Source: Streptomyces nodosus
GTDB lineage: Bacteria > Actinomycetota > Actinomycetes > Streptomycetales > Streptomycetaceae
Length of the DNA stretch: 64,000 nucleotides
NCBI RefSeq assembly: GCF_008704995.1
Contig: NZ_CP023747.1
Location: forward strand, 3,250,501-3,314,500
Direction of reading: 5' to 3'
Position 1 is the first letter of the stretch. Every line of letters starts with the position of its first letter. The translations under genes were made by a program, and so were the position numbers. Below the pieces are notes generated by a model, which saw only the letters and a list, made by a program, of their open reading frames with translations, was not told the origin of the DNA and did not search any database. Below are positions 1-7,351 of the stretch, in pieces.

Positions 1-267
1 GGAGATGCCGTCGACGAGCCCGTCCGCGTTGCCCTCCTGGACGGGCACCGCCGGGCGCGAGCCCGGGACATTGCCCCCGAGGTCCGCGTCGACCAGCATC
101 ACATCGAATCTGCGGCCCTCCCCGGCCGCCCGCTCCAGACAGCGCAGGGCGGCCGGGCCGCTGCCGGCCGCGGAGACATCGACATCGGGCTCGGCCGCCA
201 GGGCGGCGGCGAGCGACTCGGCGAAGATGCGGTGGTCGTCGACGACCAGGACTCGGATGCGAACCAC
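1..267 (-). CDS. Response regulator, N-terminal part (cut by window edge)
   Basis: The reverse strand reads from a GTG at 267 into VRIRVLVVDDHRIFAESLAA and runs off the left edge after about 88 residues. The acidic pair DD in VVDDHR and the phospho-acceptor region FDVMLVDADLGG, with its Asp present, identify a CheY-like receiver domain. A G5 run (273-277) sits 5 nt upstream of the GTG as a Shine-Dalgarno. The output domain lies outside the window, so NarL/LuxR type is only a guess from the VVDDHR start. No histidine kinase is visible in the window. The receiver looks intact, unlike that of the second regulator at 4479-5162. Confidence 0.8.
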   Translation of the reverse strand, partial: MVRIRVLVVDDHRIFAESLAAALAAEPDVDVSAAGSGPAALRCLERAAGEGRRFDVMLVDADLGGNVPGSRPAVPVQEGNADGLVDGIS

Positions 268-529
268 TGAAACCCCCACTGGTCGGGGGACGACCGGCGC
301 GGATGCCGCGCCCGGAGTGCTCCCCGGTCATGTCACCTGGGACAGGACGACGCACCGCACGGCCGCCGCCGTGCTGGAACTGCTACCCCCACTCCGGGCG
401 TCGTACCCGGCTGTCTCGCCCCCTGGTCGGCACCGGCCCCCACCGGCACTGTTCACAGGGTAGGGCCGAGGGCCGGGAGCGGAAGCAAATTCGCAGAACT
501 GCTCGGCCGGCGCGATTATGGTGAGCCGC

Positions 530-973
530 ATGTTTCGTATCGAGACGGAAGTCGACAACGGCCGGTGGGAGCTGCTCCGCGCCGGGCTGCGCGAGACGAA
601 CACAGCGGCGTCCCCGGCGCTGCGCGCCCTGCGCGGAACCCCCGGTGGACACGAAGTCCCGCTCCATATCTGGGCGTTGGACCCGGAGGGAAAGCTGGCG
701 GGCGGACTGACCGGCCACACCTGGGCGGGTTGGCTGCATATCGCGTTTCTGTGGGTGGACGAGCGCCACCGCGGCGCGGGCCTCGGCACCCGGCTGCTGA
801 CCGAGGCGGAGCACAGGGCGCACGAGGGGCGCGGATGCACCGCCGCGCGCCTGGAGACCTGGGACTTCCAGGCCCCCGAGTTCTACCGGAAGCAGGGCTA
901 TGACGTGGTGTGCGTGATCCCCGACTATCCGCCGGGGATCACGGAGTACACCCTGACGAAGCGGCTCGGCTGA
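530..973 (+). CDS. GNAT family N-acetyltransferase
   Basis: A 147-residue protein with the GNAT fold. The acetyl-CoA-binding loop reads ERHRGAGLGTRLL (R-x-x-G-x-G/A), preceded by the strand LHIAFLWVDE and followed by LETWDFQAPEFYRKQGY, the usual beta5-alpha4 segment. GNATs move an acetyl group from acetyl-CoA to an amine; the substrate cannot be told. Start: an ATG at 518 is in frame, but GGTGAG at 520-525 is a better Shine-Dalgarno for the ATG at 530, giving MFRIETEVDN. It stands alone, converges on galK and is divergent from the regulator at the left edge. Confidence 0.85.
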   Translation: MFRIETEVDNGRWELLRAGLRETNTAASPALRALRGTPGGHEVPLHIWALDPEGKLAGGLTGHTWAGWLHIAFLWVDERHRGAGLGTRLLTEAEHRAHEGRGCTAARLETWDFQAPEFYRKQGYDVVCVIPDYPPGITEYTLTKRLG

Positions 974-979
974 CCGCTC

Positions 980-995
980 GGCCGACCGCTCGGCC
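980..995. terminator. Weak convergent hairpin between GNAT and galK
   Basis: The 37-nt gap between the convergent stop codons holds GGCCGA-CCGC-TCGGCC, a 6-bp stem with a 4-nt loop and no T-tract. It may act as a short bidirectional terminator. Confidence 0.35.
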
Positions 996-1010
996 TCGAG
1001 GCGTCCGCGC

Positions 1011-2156
1011 TCAGGACAGTCGCCGTGCCCCCGCCGAGGGCACGGCCTCGAAGATGCGTGGGGGCGTGAAGTTTGCCGTGGTGAAGGCGTTCTCGATGGC
1101 CTCGGTGAGGGCGGGGACCTCGGCCTCCTCCGCGAGGACGATCGCCGAGCCGCCGAAGCCGCCGCCGGTCATCCGGGCGCCCGGCGCGCCCGCGGACCGT
1201 GCCGTGTCCACGATCAGGTCCAACTCCGGGCAGGAGATGCGGAAGTCGTCGCGCAGCGAGGCATGACCCCGGGTCAGGACCGGGCCGATCGCTCGGATGT
1301 CGCCCGCCTCCAGCAGGGCCGCCACCCGCTCCACCCGGGCGTCCTCCGTGACGACATGCCGCACCAGGCGCCGCAGCTCCTCGTCGTCGCCCAGCCGTGC
1401 CAGCGCCGCGTCCAGCTCCGCGAGGGGCACGTCCCGCAGGGCGTCCACGCCGAGCAGCGCCGCCCCCTTCTCACAGCCGGCGCGGCGTCTGCCGTACTCG
1501 CCGTCGCTGTGGGCGTGCTTGACCCGGGTGTCGACGACCAGCAGGCGCAGGCCCGCGGCAGCCGGATCGAAGGGGATCTGCCGCCGGGAGAGGTCACGGG
1601 TGTCGAGGAAGAGGGCGTGGCCCTCCTCGCAGCACGCCGACGCCGTCTGATCCATGATGCCGGTCGGGGCACCGACATAGACGTTCTCGGCGCGCTGGCA
1701 CAGGCGGGCCAGCCGCCGGGGCTCGAGGCCCAGTCCGAACAGGTCGTTCAGCGCGAGGGCGACGACGACCTCCAGCGCGGCCGACGACGACAGGCCCGCG
1801 CCCGTCGGCACCGTCGACGCCAGATGCACATCCGCGCCGGTCACCCCGTGGGACGCCTCGCGCAGCGCCCACACCACACCCGCCGGATAGGCCGTCCAGC
1901 CCTTGTCGGACCCGGGGGTCAGCTCCTCGGCGCGGAGTTCCACGACACCCCCGCCGACGTCCGCCGAGTGCAGCCGCAGCAGGCCGTCGGTGCGCCGGGA
2001 CACCGCCGCGAGGGTCGTGTGCGGCAGCGCGAACGGCATCACGAAGCCGTCGTTGTAGTCGGTGTGCTCGCCGATCAGATTGACCCGGCCCGGCGCCGAC
2101 CACACCCCCTCGGGAGCCGTTCCGAAGAGCTCCCGGAAGTCCTCGCGTACGCCCAC
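1011..2156 (-). CDS. galK: Galactokinase
   Basis: Phosphorylates alpha-D-galactose to galactose-1-phosphate with ATP, entering the Leloir pathway in the cytoplasm. The 381 residues carry all three GHMP kinase motifs: the galactokinase signature GRVNLIGEHTDYNDGF (about 23-38), the glycine/serine loop PTGAGLSSSAALEV (about 116-129) and MTGGGFGGSAIVL near the C-terminus. The GTG start directly follows the galE stop (TAG then GTG, no spacer), so it is the last gene of a galT-galE-galK operon and is probably translationally coupled. The length is normal for the family and nothing is missing. Confidence 0.97.
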   Translation of the reverse strand: MGVREDFRELFGTAPEGVWSAPGRVNLIGEHTDYNDGFVMPFALPHTTLAAVSRRTDGLLRLHSADVGGGVVELRAEELTPGSDKGWTAYPAGVVWALREASHGVTGADVHLASTVPTGAGLSSSAALEVVVALALNDLFGLGLEPRRLARLCQRAENVYVGAPTGIMDQTASACCEEGHALFLDTRDLSRRQIPFDPAAAGLRLLVVDTRVKHAHSDGEYGRRRAGCEKGAALLGVDALRDVPLAELDAALARLGDDEELRRLVRHVVTEDARVERVAALLEAGDIRAIGPVLTRGHASLRDDFRISCPELDLIVDTARSAGAPGARMTGGGFGGSAIVLAEEAEVPALTEAIENAFTTANFTPPRIFEAVPSAGARRLS

Positions 2157-3125
2157 CTACCGCTCCTTCCCGATGTTCCGCGCGAACTCCCAGGCGTCCG
2201 CGACGATCCCCGCGAGGTCCGCGCGGGACGGGTTCCAGCCGAGCCGTTCACGGGCGGTGGTCGCCGAGGCCACCAGGATCGCCGGGTCGCCGCCCCGGCG
2301 CGGGGCCGTGATCTCCGGGATCGGGTGTCCGGTGACCCGGCGCGCCGTCTCGATGACCTCGCGCACCGAGAAGCCGTTGCCGTTGCCGAGGTTGCAGATC
2401 AGATGCTCGCCGGGGGCGGCGGCGTCCAGCGCCAGCAGATGCGCCTCCGCGAGGTCCGCGACATGGATGTAGTCACGGACACAGGTGCCGTCCGGCGTCG
2501 GGTAGTCGTCGCCGAAGACCGAGATGGCCTCCCTCCTGCCCTGCGCGACCTGGAGCACCAGCGGGATGAGATGCGACTCGGGGTCGTGCCGCTCGCCGCA
2601 AGGGCCGTAGGCGCCCGCCACATTGAAGTAGCGCAGGGACACCGCGCCCAGACCGTGGGCGGCCGCCTCGCCGGTGATCATATGGTCGACGGCGAGCTTG
2701 GAGGCGCCGTAGGGGGAGGTCGGCGCGGTCGGGTCGGTCTCGGTGATCGGGGTGTGGACCGGTTCGCCGTAGGTGGCCGCGGTGGAGGAGAAGACCAGCC
2801 TGCGCACGCCCGCCTCACGCATCGCGCCGAGCAGTGCCATGGTGCCGCCGACGTTGTTGGCCCAGTACTTCTCGGGCTTCACGACCGACTCGCCGACCTG
2901 GGAGTACGCGGCGAAGTGCAGGACCGCGTCGTACGAGGCGTCCAGCCACTTGGCGGCGTCGCGGATGTCGCCCTCGATGAAATGGGCGCCCGTCGGCACA
3001 CCCGTGCGGAAGCCGGTGGAGAGGTTGTCGAGGACGACGACCTCGTGGCCCGCCTCCAGCAGATGCTGTGCGACCACGCTGCCCACATAGCCCGCACCGC
3101 CGGTGACCAGGTACTTCCCACTCAT
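2157..3125 (-). CDS. galE: UDP-glucose 4-epimerase
   Basis: Interconverts UDP-galactose and UDP-glucose using tightly bound NAD+. It is an extended SDR of 322 residues: the Rossmann motif TGGAGYVGS is at residues 8-16, the catalytic Ser/Thr region [12 protein letters not shown] near 111-122, and the catalytic pair Y139xxxK143 in SPYGASK. The ATG overlaps the galT stop by 4 nt (ATGA at 3122-3125) and the stop abuts galK, so the three genes form one transcription unit. It recycles the UDP-galactose made by GalT and also supplies UDP-galactose for envelope glycans. Confidence 0.97.
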   Translation of the reverse strand: MSGKYLVTGGAGYVGSVVAQHLLEAGHEVVVLDNLSTGFRTGVPTGAHFIEGDIRDAAKWLDASYDAVLHFAAYSQVGESVVKPEKYWANNVGGTMALLGAMREAGVRRLVFSSTAATYGEPVHTPITETDPTAPTSPYGASKLAVDHMITGEAAAHGLGAVSLRYFNVAGAYGPCGERHDPESHLIPLVLQVAQGRREAISVFGDDYPTPDGTCVRDYIHVADLAEAHLLALDAAAPGEHLICNLGNGNGFSVREVIETARRVTGHPIPEITAPRRGGDPAILVASATTARERLGWNPSRADLAGIVADAWEFARNIGKER

Positions 3126-4231
3126 GAACTCGCTACCTCTCGCAGTCGCTGAGCCGCGGTCTCCGGGCGCACGTCGTTGATGAACACATTCATGCCGGAC
3201 TCGGAGCCCGCGAGGAACTTCAGCTTGCCGGACGTGCGGCGGATGGTGAAAAGCTCGAGGTGGAGCGCGAAGTCCTCCCGGTTGACGCCGTCGAACTCCG
3301 TCAGGGGGCCGAACGGCGCCTGGTGCCAGGCGGCGATGTACGGCGTCGGAGGCGCGCCCCCGGCGTCCTTCCCGCCCTCGCCGCTGCCGCGCCCGCCGCC
3401 GTCCGGCCCGTCGAAGAGCCGGTCGAAGCGCCGGAGGAGGTCCAGATACACCGCGGGGAACTCCGCGCGGGCCGCCTCGTCGAGCGCGAGCAGATCGGGG
3501 ACGCGCCGCCGGGGATAGAGATGGACCTCGTACGGCCAGTGGGCGGCGTACGGCACGAAGGCCACCCAGTTGTCACTCTCCAGGACGACCCGCTCATCGG
3601 CGAGTTCGCGCTCCAGGACGGCGTCGAAGAGGTTCTCCCCACCGCCGGCCTCCCGATGGGCGGCGAGTGAGCGGAGCATCAGTGCGGTGCGCGGGGTGAC
3701 GAAGGGGTATCCGTAGATCTGGCCGTGCGGATGACCGAGCGTCACGCCGATCTCCGCGCCGCGGTTCTCGAAGCAGAAGACCTGCCGCACTTCGGGCAGC
3801 CGGGACAGCTCCGCGGTGCGGTCGGTCCAGGCCTCCAGGACCAGCCCGGCCTGTTCCTCCGTCAGATCGGCGAAGGACGCCTCATGGTCGGAGGTGAAGC
3901 AGACGACCTCACAGCGGCCGGTCTCCCCGGCGAGGGAGGGAAAGCGGTTCTCGAAGACCACGACGTCGTACGAGGAGTCCGGTATCTCGGTCGGTCTCCC
4001 GTCCCGGGAGGGGCACAGGGGACACTCGGCGGCCGGCGGGTGGTAGACGCGGCCCTGGCGGTGCGAGGCGATGGCGACGGAGTCGCCGAGCAGTACGTCG
4101 CGACGGAGTTCGGAGGTGGTGACGGTCCGCCCCGGCGGCCGCTGGTCCACCGCGTCCCGCACGGTGTCGTCGCGCAGGTCGTAGTAGAGGAGCTCACGGC
4201 CGTCGGCCAGCCGGGTCGACGTCTTCTTCAC
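3122..4231 (-). CDS. galT: Galactose-1-phosphate uridylyltransferase
   Basis: Swaps UMP between UDP-glucose and galactose-1-phosphate. The active-site motif [12 protein letters not shown] places H167-P-H169-G-Q171; H167 is the expected uridylylated residue. C70 and C73 in AECPLCPS form half of the zinc site. The reading frame is open to 4321, but GTG at 4231 ([19 protein letters not shown]) fits the family start and has AAGGCGAG just upstream, giving 369 residues. A Gly-rich insertion (about 300-320) interrupts the C-terminal half. This is the first gene of the gal operon. GalU (48159-49061), which makes its UDP-glucose co-substrate, is encoded elsewhere in the window. Confidence 0.96.
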   Translation of the reverse strand: MKKTSTRLADGRELLYYDLRDDTVRDAVDQRPPGRTVTTSELRRDVLLGDSVAIASHRQGRVYHPPAAECPLCPSRDGRPTEIPDSSYDVVVFENRFPSLAGETGRCEVVCFTSDHEASFADLTEEQAGLVLEAWTDRTAELSRLPEVRQVFCFENRGAEIGVTLGHPHGQIYGYPFVTPRTALMLRSLAAHREAGGGENLFDAVLERELADERVVLESDNWVAFVPYAAHWPYEVHLYPRRRVPDLLALDEAARAEFPAVYLDLLRRFDRLFDGPDGGGRGSGEGGKDAGGAPPTPYIAAWHQAPFGPLTEFDGVNREDFALHLELFTIRRTSGKLKFLAGSESGMNVFINDVRPETAAQRLREVASS

Positions 4232-4249
4232 GACTGCTCGCCTTTCCGC

Positions 4250-4380
4250 CGCACTGCCGGGCTGCCCTCGGCCCCCGCAGCATCCTTCAAACAGAAGCCA
4301 ACACAACAAACCACGACCCATCAGCAGGCGTCAACATCACCATCGCCACACAGAAGAGCACCACCGGACATGTCGGACCC
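4250..4380 (-). promoter_or_regulatory. T/G-rich leader upstream of galT (probable gal promoter region)
   Basis: On the minus strand the 130 nt before galT are unusually T/G-rich against their GC-rich surroundings, with repeated GATG/TGATG and TGTTG-type words such as GGCGATGGTGATGTTGACG (about 4351-4333) and TTTGTTGTGTTGG (about 4309-4297). Streptomyces gal operons are known to use a glucose-sensitive, galactose-inducible promoter directly before galT. That this block is that promoter is inference; no clear -35/-10 pair was assigned. Confidence 0.35.
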
Positions 4381-4478
4381 CGGGTCCGTCGACGGCAGGC
4401 TCACGGCAGGTCTGCGGCAGCTCTGCGGCAGGGCCGTGGCAGGTGTCCGTCGCGGCAGGTGTCCGTCGCGGCGGGTGT

Positions 4479-5162
4479 CTATGGCGTCGGGTCGCCGACC
4501 GGGCTCGCGCGGTCGAGCAGTCCGGTACGGGCCGCGAGGGCCGCCGCCTCCAGGCGGGAGCCCACGCCCAGCTTCATCAGCACCCGCTGGACATGGGTGC
4601 GGGCCGTCGACGGTGCGATGCCCATACCGGCCGCGATCAGCCGGGTGTCCTCGCCGTCCGCGACCCGCACCAGGACCTCCACCTCGCGCGGGGTGAGCAG
4701 CTGGAGCAGCCGCTGCCCCTCGTCGTCCGGCTGCGCCGCCGGATTGAGCAGTTCGCTGAACGCGCCCTGCAGCAACTGCGGTGCCACGGCCGCCTCGCCC
4801 GCCCTCGCCTTGACGATCGCCCGCTCCACGCCCTCGATGCGCTCGTCGTGCCGCACATAACCCGAGGCGCCGGCGGCGAACGCGGCCGCGATGCCGCGCG
4901 GGCTCGGCACCGGCCCGAGGACCAGCACCGCGATCTGCGGACGCTCCTTCTTGATCCGCACCACCGGGTCGAAGACCCCCGGCTCGGCGGGGGTCGCGGT
5001 GCCCAGCAGGCACACCTCGGGTGCCCTGCTGATCACCACGTCCGCCGCGCCCGCGGTGGGCGCGGCCGCGGCGAGCACCCGGTGCCCCCGCAGCTTCAGT
5101 GCCGAGGCCAGCGCCTCGGCGAGCAGTCGGTGGTCGTCGACCACCATCAGCCGCACTCCCAT
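4479..5162 (-). CDS. Orphan LuxR/NarL-type response regulator with degenerate receiver
   Basis: A 227-residue protein with a receiver-like domain (1-120) and a LuxR-type HTH (about 150-215: LTPREVEVLVRVADGEDTRL then IAAGMGIAPSTARTHVQRVL). The HTH is well formed and should bind DNA. The receiver keeps the acidic pair D9-D10 (VVDDHR), but the phospho-acceptor strand reads EVCLLGTATP where NarL-type proteins have LLDLxMP, so Gly54 replaces Asp. The switch Thr/Ser and Lys positions (VLVLGPVP) also look lost. Control by phosphorylation is therefore unlikely. It lies upstream of galT on the same strand with a 247-nt gap; no kinase gene is adjacent. Its target is unknown. Confidence 0.88.
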   Translation of the reverse strand: MGVRLMVVDDHRLLAEALASALKLRGHRVLAAAAPTAGAADVVISRAPEVCLLGTATPAEPGVFDPVVRIKKERPQIAVLVLGPVPSPRGIAAAFAAGASGYVRHDERIEGVERAIVKARAGEAAVAPQLLQGAFSELLNPAAQPDDEGQRLLQLLTPREVEVLVRVADGEDTRLIAAGMGIAPSTARTHVQRVLMKLGVGSRLEAAALAARTGLLDRASPVGDPTP

Positions 5163-5362
5163 CGAGCCATCCCCCCAGTCCCCCCACGGATGCCCACTAT
5201 GGATGACCGCCGGCCCGCACGAAAAGAAGCCCCCGGCCGCGCCCCCCGCTCTTCATGCCCAGGGAAGCTACACGCTTGTTCGACCTGGCGCTTCCCCTAC
5301 CGGTGAGAAGTACCCCTGATTGCCGACATCCCCTCCTTTCGGGCCTGATGAGCGGTACGCGA

Positions 5363-5394
5363 AAGGCCCCGCCCCCGAACAGGAGCGAGGCCCT
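5363..5394 (-). terminator. Terminator-like hairpin downstream of PQQ-like gene
   Basis: AAGGCCCCGCCCCC-gaac-AGGAGCGAGGCCC can fold into a stem of about 12 bp with two G-U pairs and a short loop. It is 58 nt beyond the stop of the 5452-7281 gene and could end its transcript. No T-tract follows. Confidence 0.45.
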
Positions 5395-5451
5395 CGCCGT
5401 GCGCGCGCCGTGGTGCTGTTTCGCGCCGCAGCGCTCCTTTGCGCCGCAGTG

Positions 5452-7281
5452 CTACTTCGCGCCGAAGCCGAGCGCGATGTACTCCTTCTCGTCGTCCCGG
5501 AACGGCTTGGACACCAGGTCCTTGCCGAAGAACAACCGGCCGTCGGTGTAGAGCAGTTCGGACGTCTTGGGGACCATGCTGCTGATCGCGTTCGACACCT
5601 CGTTGGATGCCGGGGTCTCCAGCAGCTTGGTCGTCTTCAGGCTCTTGCCGTCGGCCGAGAGCACCTGGGAACCCTCGTCGTACGAGCCGCGCTTGTACAC
5701 CAGCACGTTCCCGCCGTCCATGCGGAACGGGAAGATCTCGGAGCCGTCGCCCTCGTCGATCTTGCCGGTGGTCTTCCCGGTGTCCAGCGAGAACGCGACG
5801 ATCTCATTGGTCATGCCGATGCTGCCGGCCGCCTCGTGGCTTCTGTTCGGCACATACAGCTGGTCGTTGCCCACCGTGATCGCATGGCAGTCGTCGACCT
5901 TGCCGACACCGCAGTCGTGGTCGTACTTGCCGTCCGCCAATGTGATCTTCGTGCGCAGCTTGCCGGTGTCGTCCAGGGAGAAGACGTCCGTGACACCGGA
6001 GGCGGTGATGTCACCCGAGTCCACGCCGAACACGACCGGCGCGGTGGAGATCACCTTGGCGTTGTCGATGCCGTGGGGGAGCTTGTAGCTCCACTTGACG
6101 CTGCCGGACTTCGAGTCGAGGAGCTGCACCTCGTACGCCCAGTCGCCGTAGCTGCCGCATCGGCGCACCGCGACCAGCTGCTCGCCGCCCGCGTAACCGA
6201 CGTCCATGCAGGACCCCACCTTGGGCTGCCAGAGCACCTTGCCGGTGGTCAGGTCGAAGGCGGCTCCACCGTCGTAACTGCCGCCGGCCGCGACCGTATT
6301 GCCGCTGATCGAGACCTCTCGGAAAGTGACCGGGGTGTCACCGGTCTTGACCGACCCGGTCCACAGCTTCTTGCCGGTGGCCACCTCGAACGCGGTGATC
6401 TCGCTGCACGGCTTACGGTCCCTCGGGTTGGCCCGTCGGCCCGCCTCGCTGACCACCGCGGCGATCCCGGAGGAGCTGACCTGGCGCGATCCCCCGCAGG
6501 TCTGGCCGTTCAGCGGCAGCGTCCACTTGGTCGTGCCGGTGTCCGGGTCGTAGCCGACGATCCGGCCGACGCTCGCCTTGGCATAGACGGAGTCGGTGAG
6601 CCAGGAGCCCACGACGCTGTCGATCTGGTTCTTGTCCTTGATCTCCGGCGCGGGTATCTGGAAGAGGACCTTGGCGCCGGGGTCGGCCGGCACCTTCTCC
6701 CTCGCCTTGCCGTCGGACCCACCGGTGCCGCCCTGGCCGGTGTCGCCACCCTTGTCACCGGTTCCGGCGGCGGAGTGCGGGTGTGGGTCGCCGTCGGAGG
6801 CCGAGCTGTTCGCGTACCAGACACCGGTGCCGATGATCAGCGCGATGGCCAGGAGCGCGGAGCCGACGATCCACAGCTGGGCGGACGTCAGCCTGCGGCC
6901 GCCGGAGGCCTTCGGCTGTACCGGGACGGTCGGCGCATGGGCGAAGCCGGGCTGGTTCGGGTGGCCGTACCCGGGCTGCTGGTTGGGATAGCCGTAGCCG
7001 GGCTGCTGCGGGTAGCCGTAGGGCTGCTGCGGCGGGGTCCCCGGATGCGGGTAGGCGTAGCCCGGGCCCTGTCCGGGCGGTGGAGGCGTCGGGGACGAGC
7101 CCGGCGAGGGCGGGGGCGGCGTCGGGGCCGCGCCGAAACCACCGGGAGGCGGACTCTGCGGGGCACCGAAACCACCCGGGGGCGGGTCCTGCGGAGCACC
7201 GAAGCCACCCGGGGGCGGGCTCTGCGGGGCGCCGAAACCGCCCGACGGCGGCTGGTTCGGAGGCGGGGGCGGCTGGCTCAT
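5452..7281 (-). CDS. Membrane-anchored PQQ-like beta-propeller repeat protein (copy 1)
   Basis: A 609-residue protein in three parts. Residues 1-130 are Pro/Gly-rich and probably disordered, with about four tandem PPPGGFGAPQ units and then PGYGYPNQ-type repeats. Residues 134-157 (LWIVGSALLAIALIIGTGVW) form one membrane span. The rest is a predicted extracytoplasmic beta-propeller with repeated blades of the type AFDLTTGKVLWQP, SGSVKWSY and LDTGKTTGKI, as in PQQ-binding-like WD40 domains. The ligand and role are unknown; nothing shows real PQQ or alcohol dehydrogenase activity. The start ATG at 7281 has GAGGT about 10 nt upstream. It lies 70 nt downstream of a paralogue (7352-9166), so the pair is probably a tandem duplication and one operon. 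Confidence 0.85.
   Translation of the reverse strand: MSQPPPPPNQPPSGGFGAPQSPPPGGFGAPQDPPPGGFGAPQSPPPGGFGAAPTPPPPSPGSSPTPPPPGQGPGYAYPHPGTPPQQPYGYPQQPGYGYPNQQPGYGHPNQPGFAHAPTVPVQPKASGGRRLTSAQLWIVGSALLAIALIIGTGVWYANSSASDGDPHPHSAAGTGDKGGDTGQGGTGGSDGKAREKVPADPGAKVLFQIPAPEIKDKNQIDSVVGSWLTDSVYAKASVGRIVGYDPDTGTTKWTLPLNGQTCGGSRQVSSSGIAAVVSEAGRRANPRDRKPCSEITAFEVATGKKLWTGSVKTGDTPVTFREVSISGNTVAAGGSYDGGAAFDLTTGKVLWQPKVGSCMDVGYAGGEQLVAVRRCGSYGDWAYEVQLLDSKSGSVKWSYKLPHGIDNAKVISTAPVVFGVDSGDITASGVTDVFSLDDTGKLRTKITLADGKYDHDCGVGKVDDCHAITVGNDQLYVPNRSHEAAGSIGMTNEIVAFSLDTGKTTGKIDEGDGSEIFPFRMDGGNVLVYKRGSYDEGSQVLSADGKSLKTTKLLETPASNEVSNAISSMVPKTSELLYTDGRLFFGKDLVSKPFRDDEKEYIALGFGAK
7133..7250 (-). repeat. 33-bp tandem coding repeat (PPPGGFGAPQ units)
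   Basis: About three and a half units of roughly 33 bp (for example ACCGAAACCACCCGGGGGCG) encode the GGFGAPQ-S/D-PPP repeats at the N-terminus of the PQQ-like protein. Copies differ by a few silent changes. Such repeats can vary in number between strains. Confidence 0.75.
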
Positions 7282-7351
7282 GGTGTGAGTACCTCGGGAA
7301 GGAGAACGGAGTCGGGGGTGCGGAGCGAGGTCGGAGGAGCCGGCGGCCGGG

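Noticed and set aside
1263..3152. Long plus-strand open frame opposite galK and galE (629 codons)
   Set aside because: Composition is Arg/Gly/Val shadow of minus-strand genes with GC-rich third positions; no domain recognised. Similar shadows exist opposite most genes.
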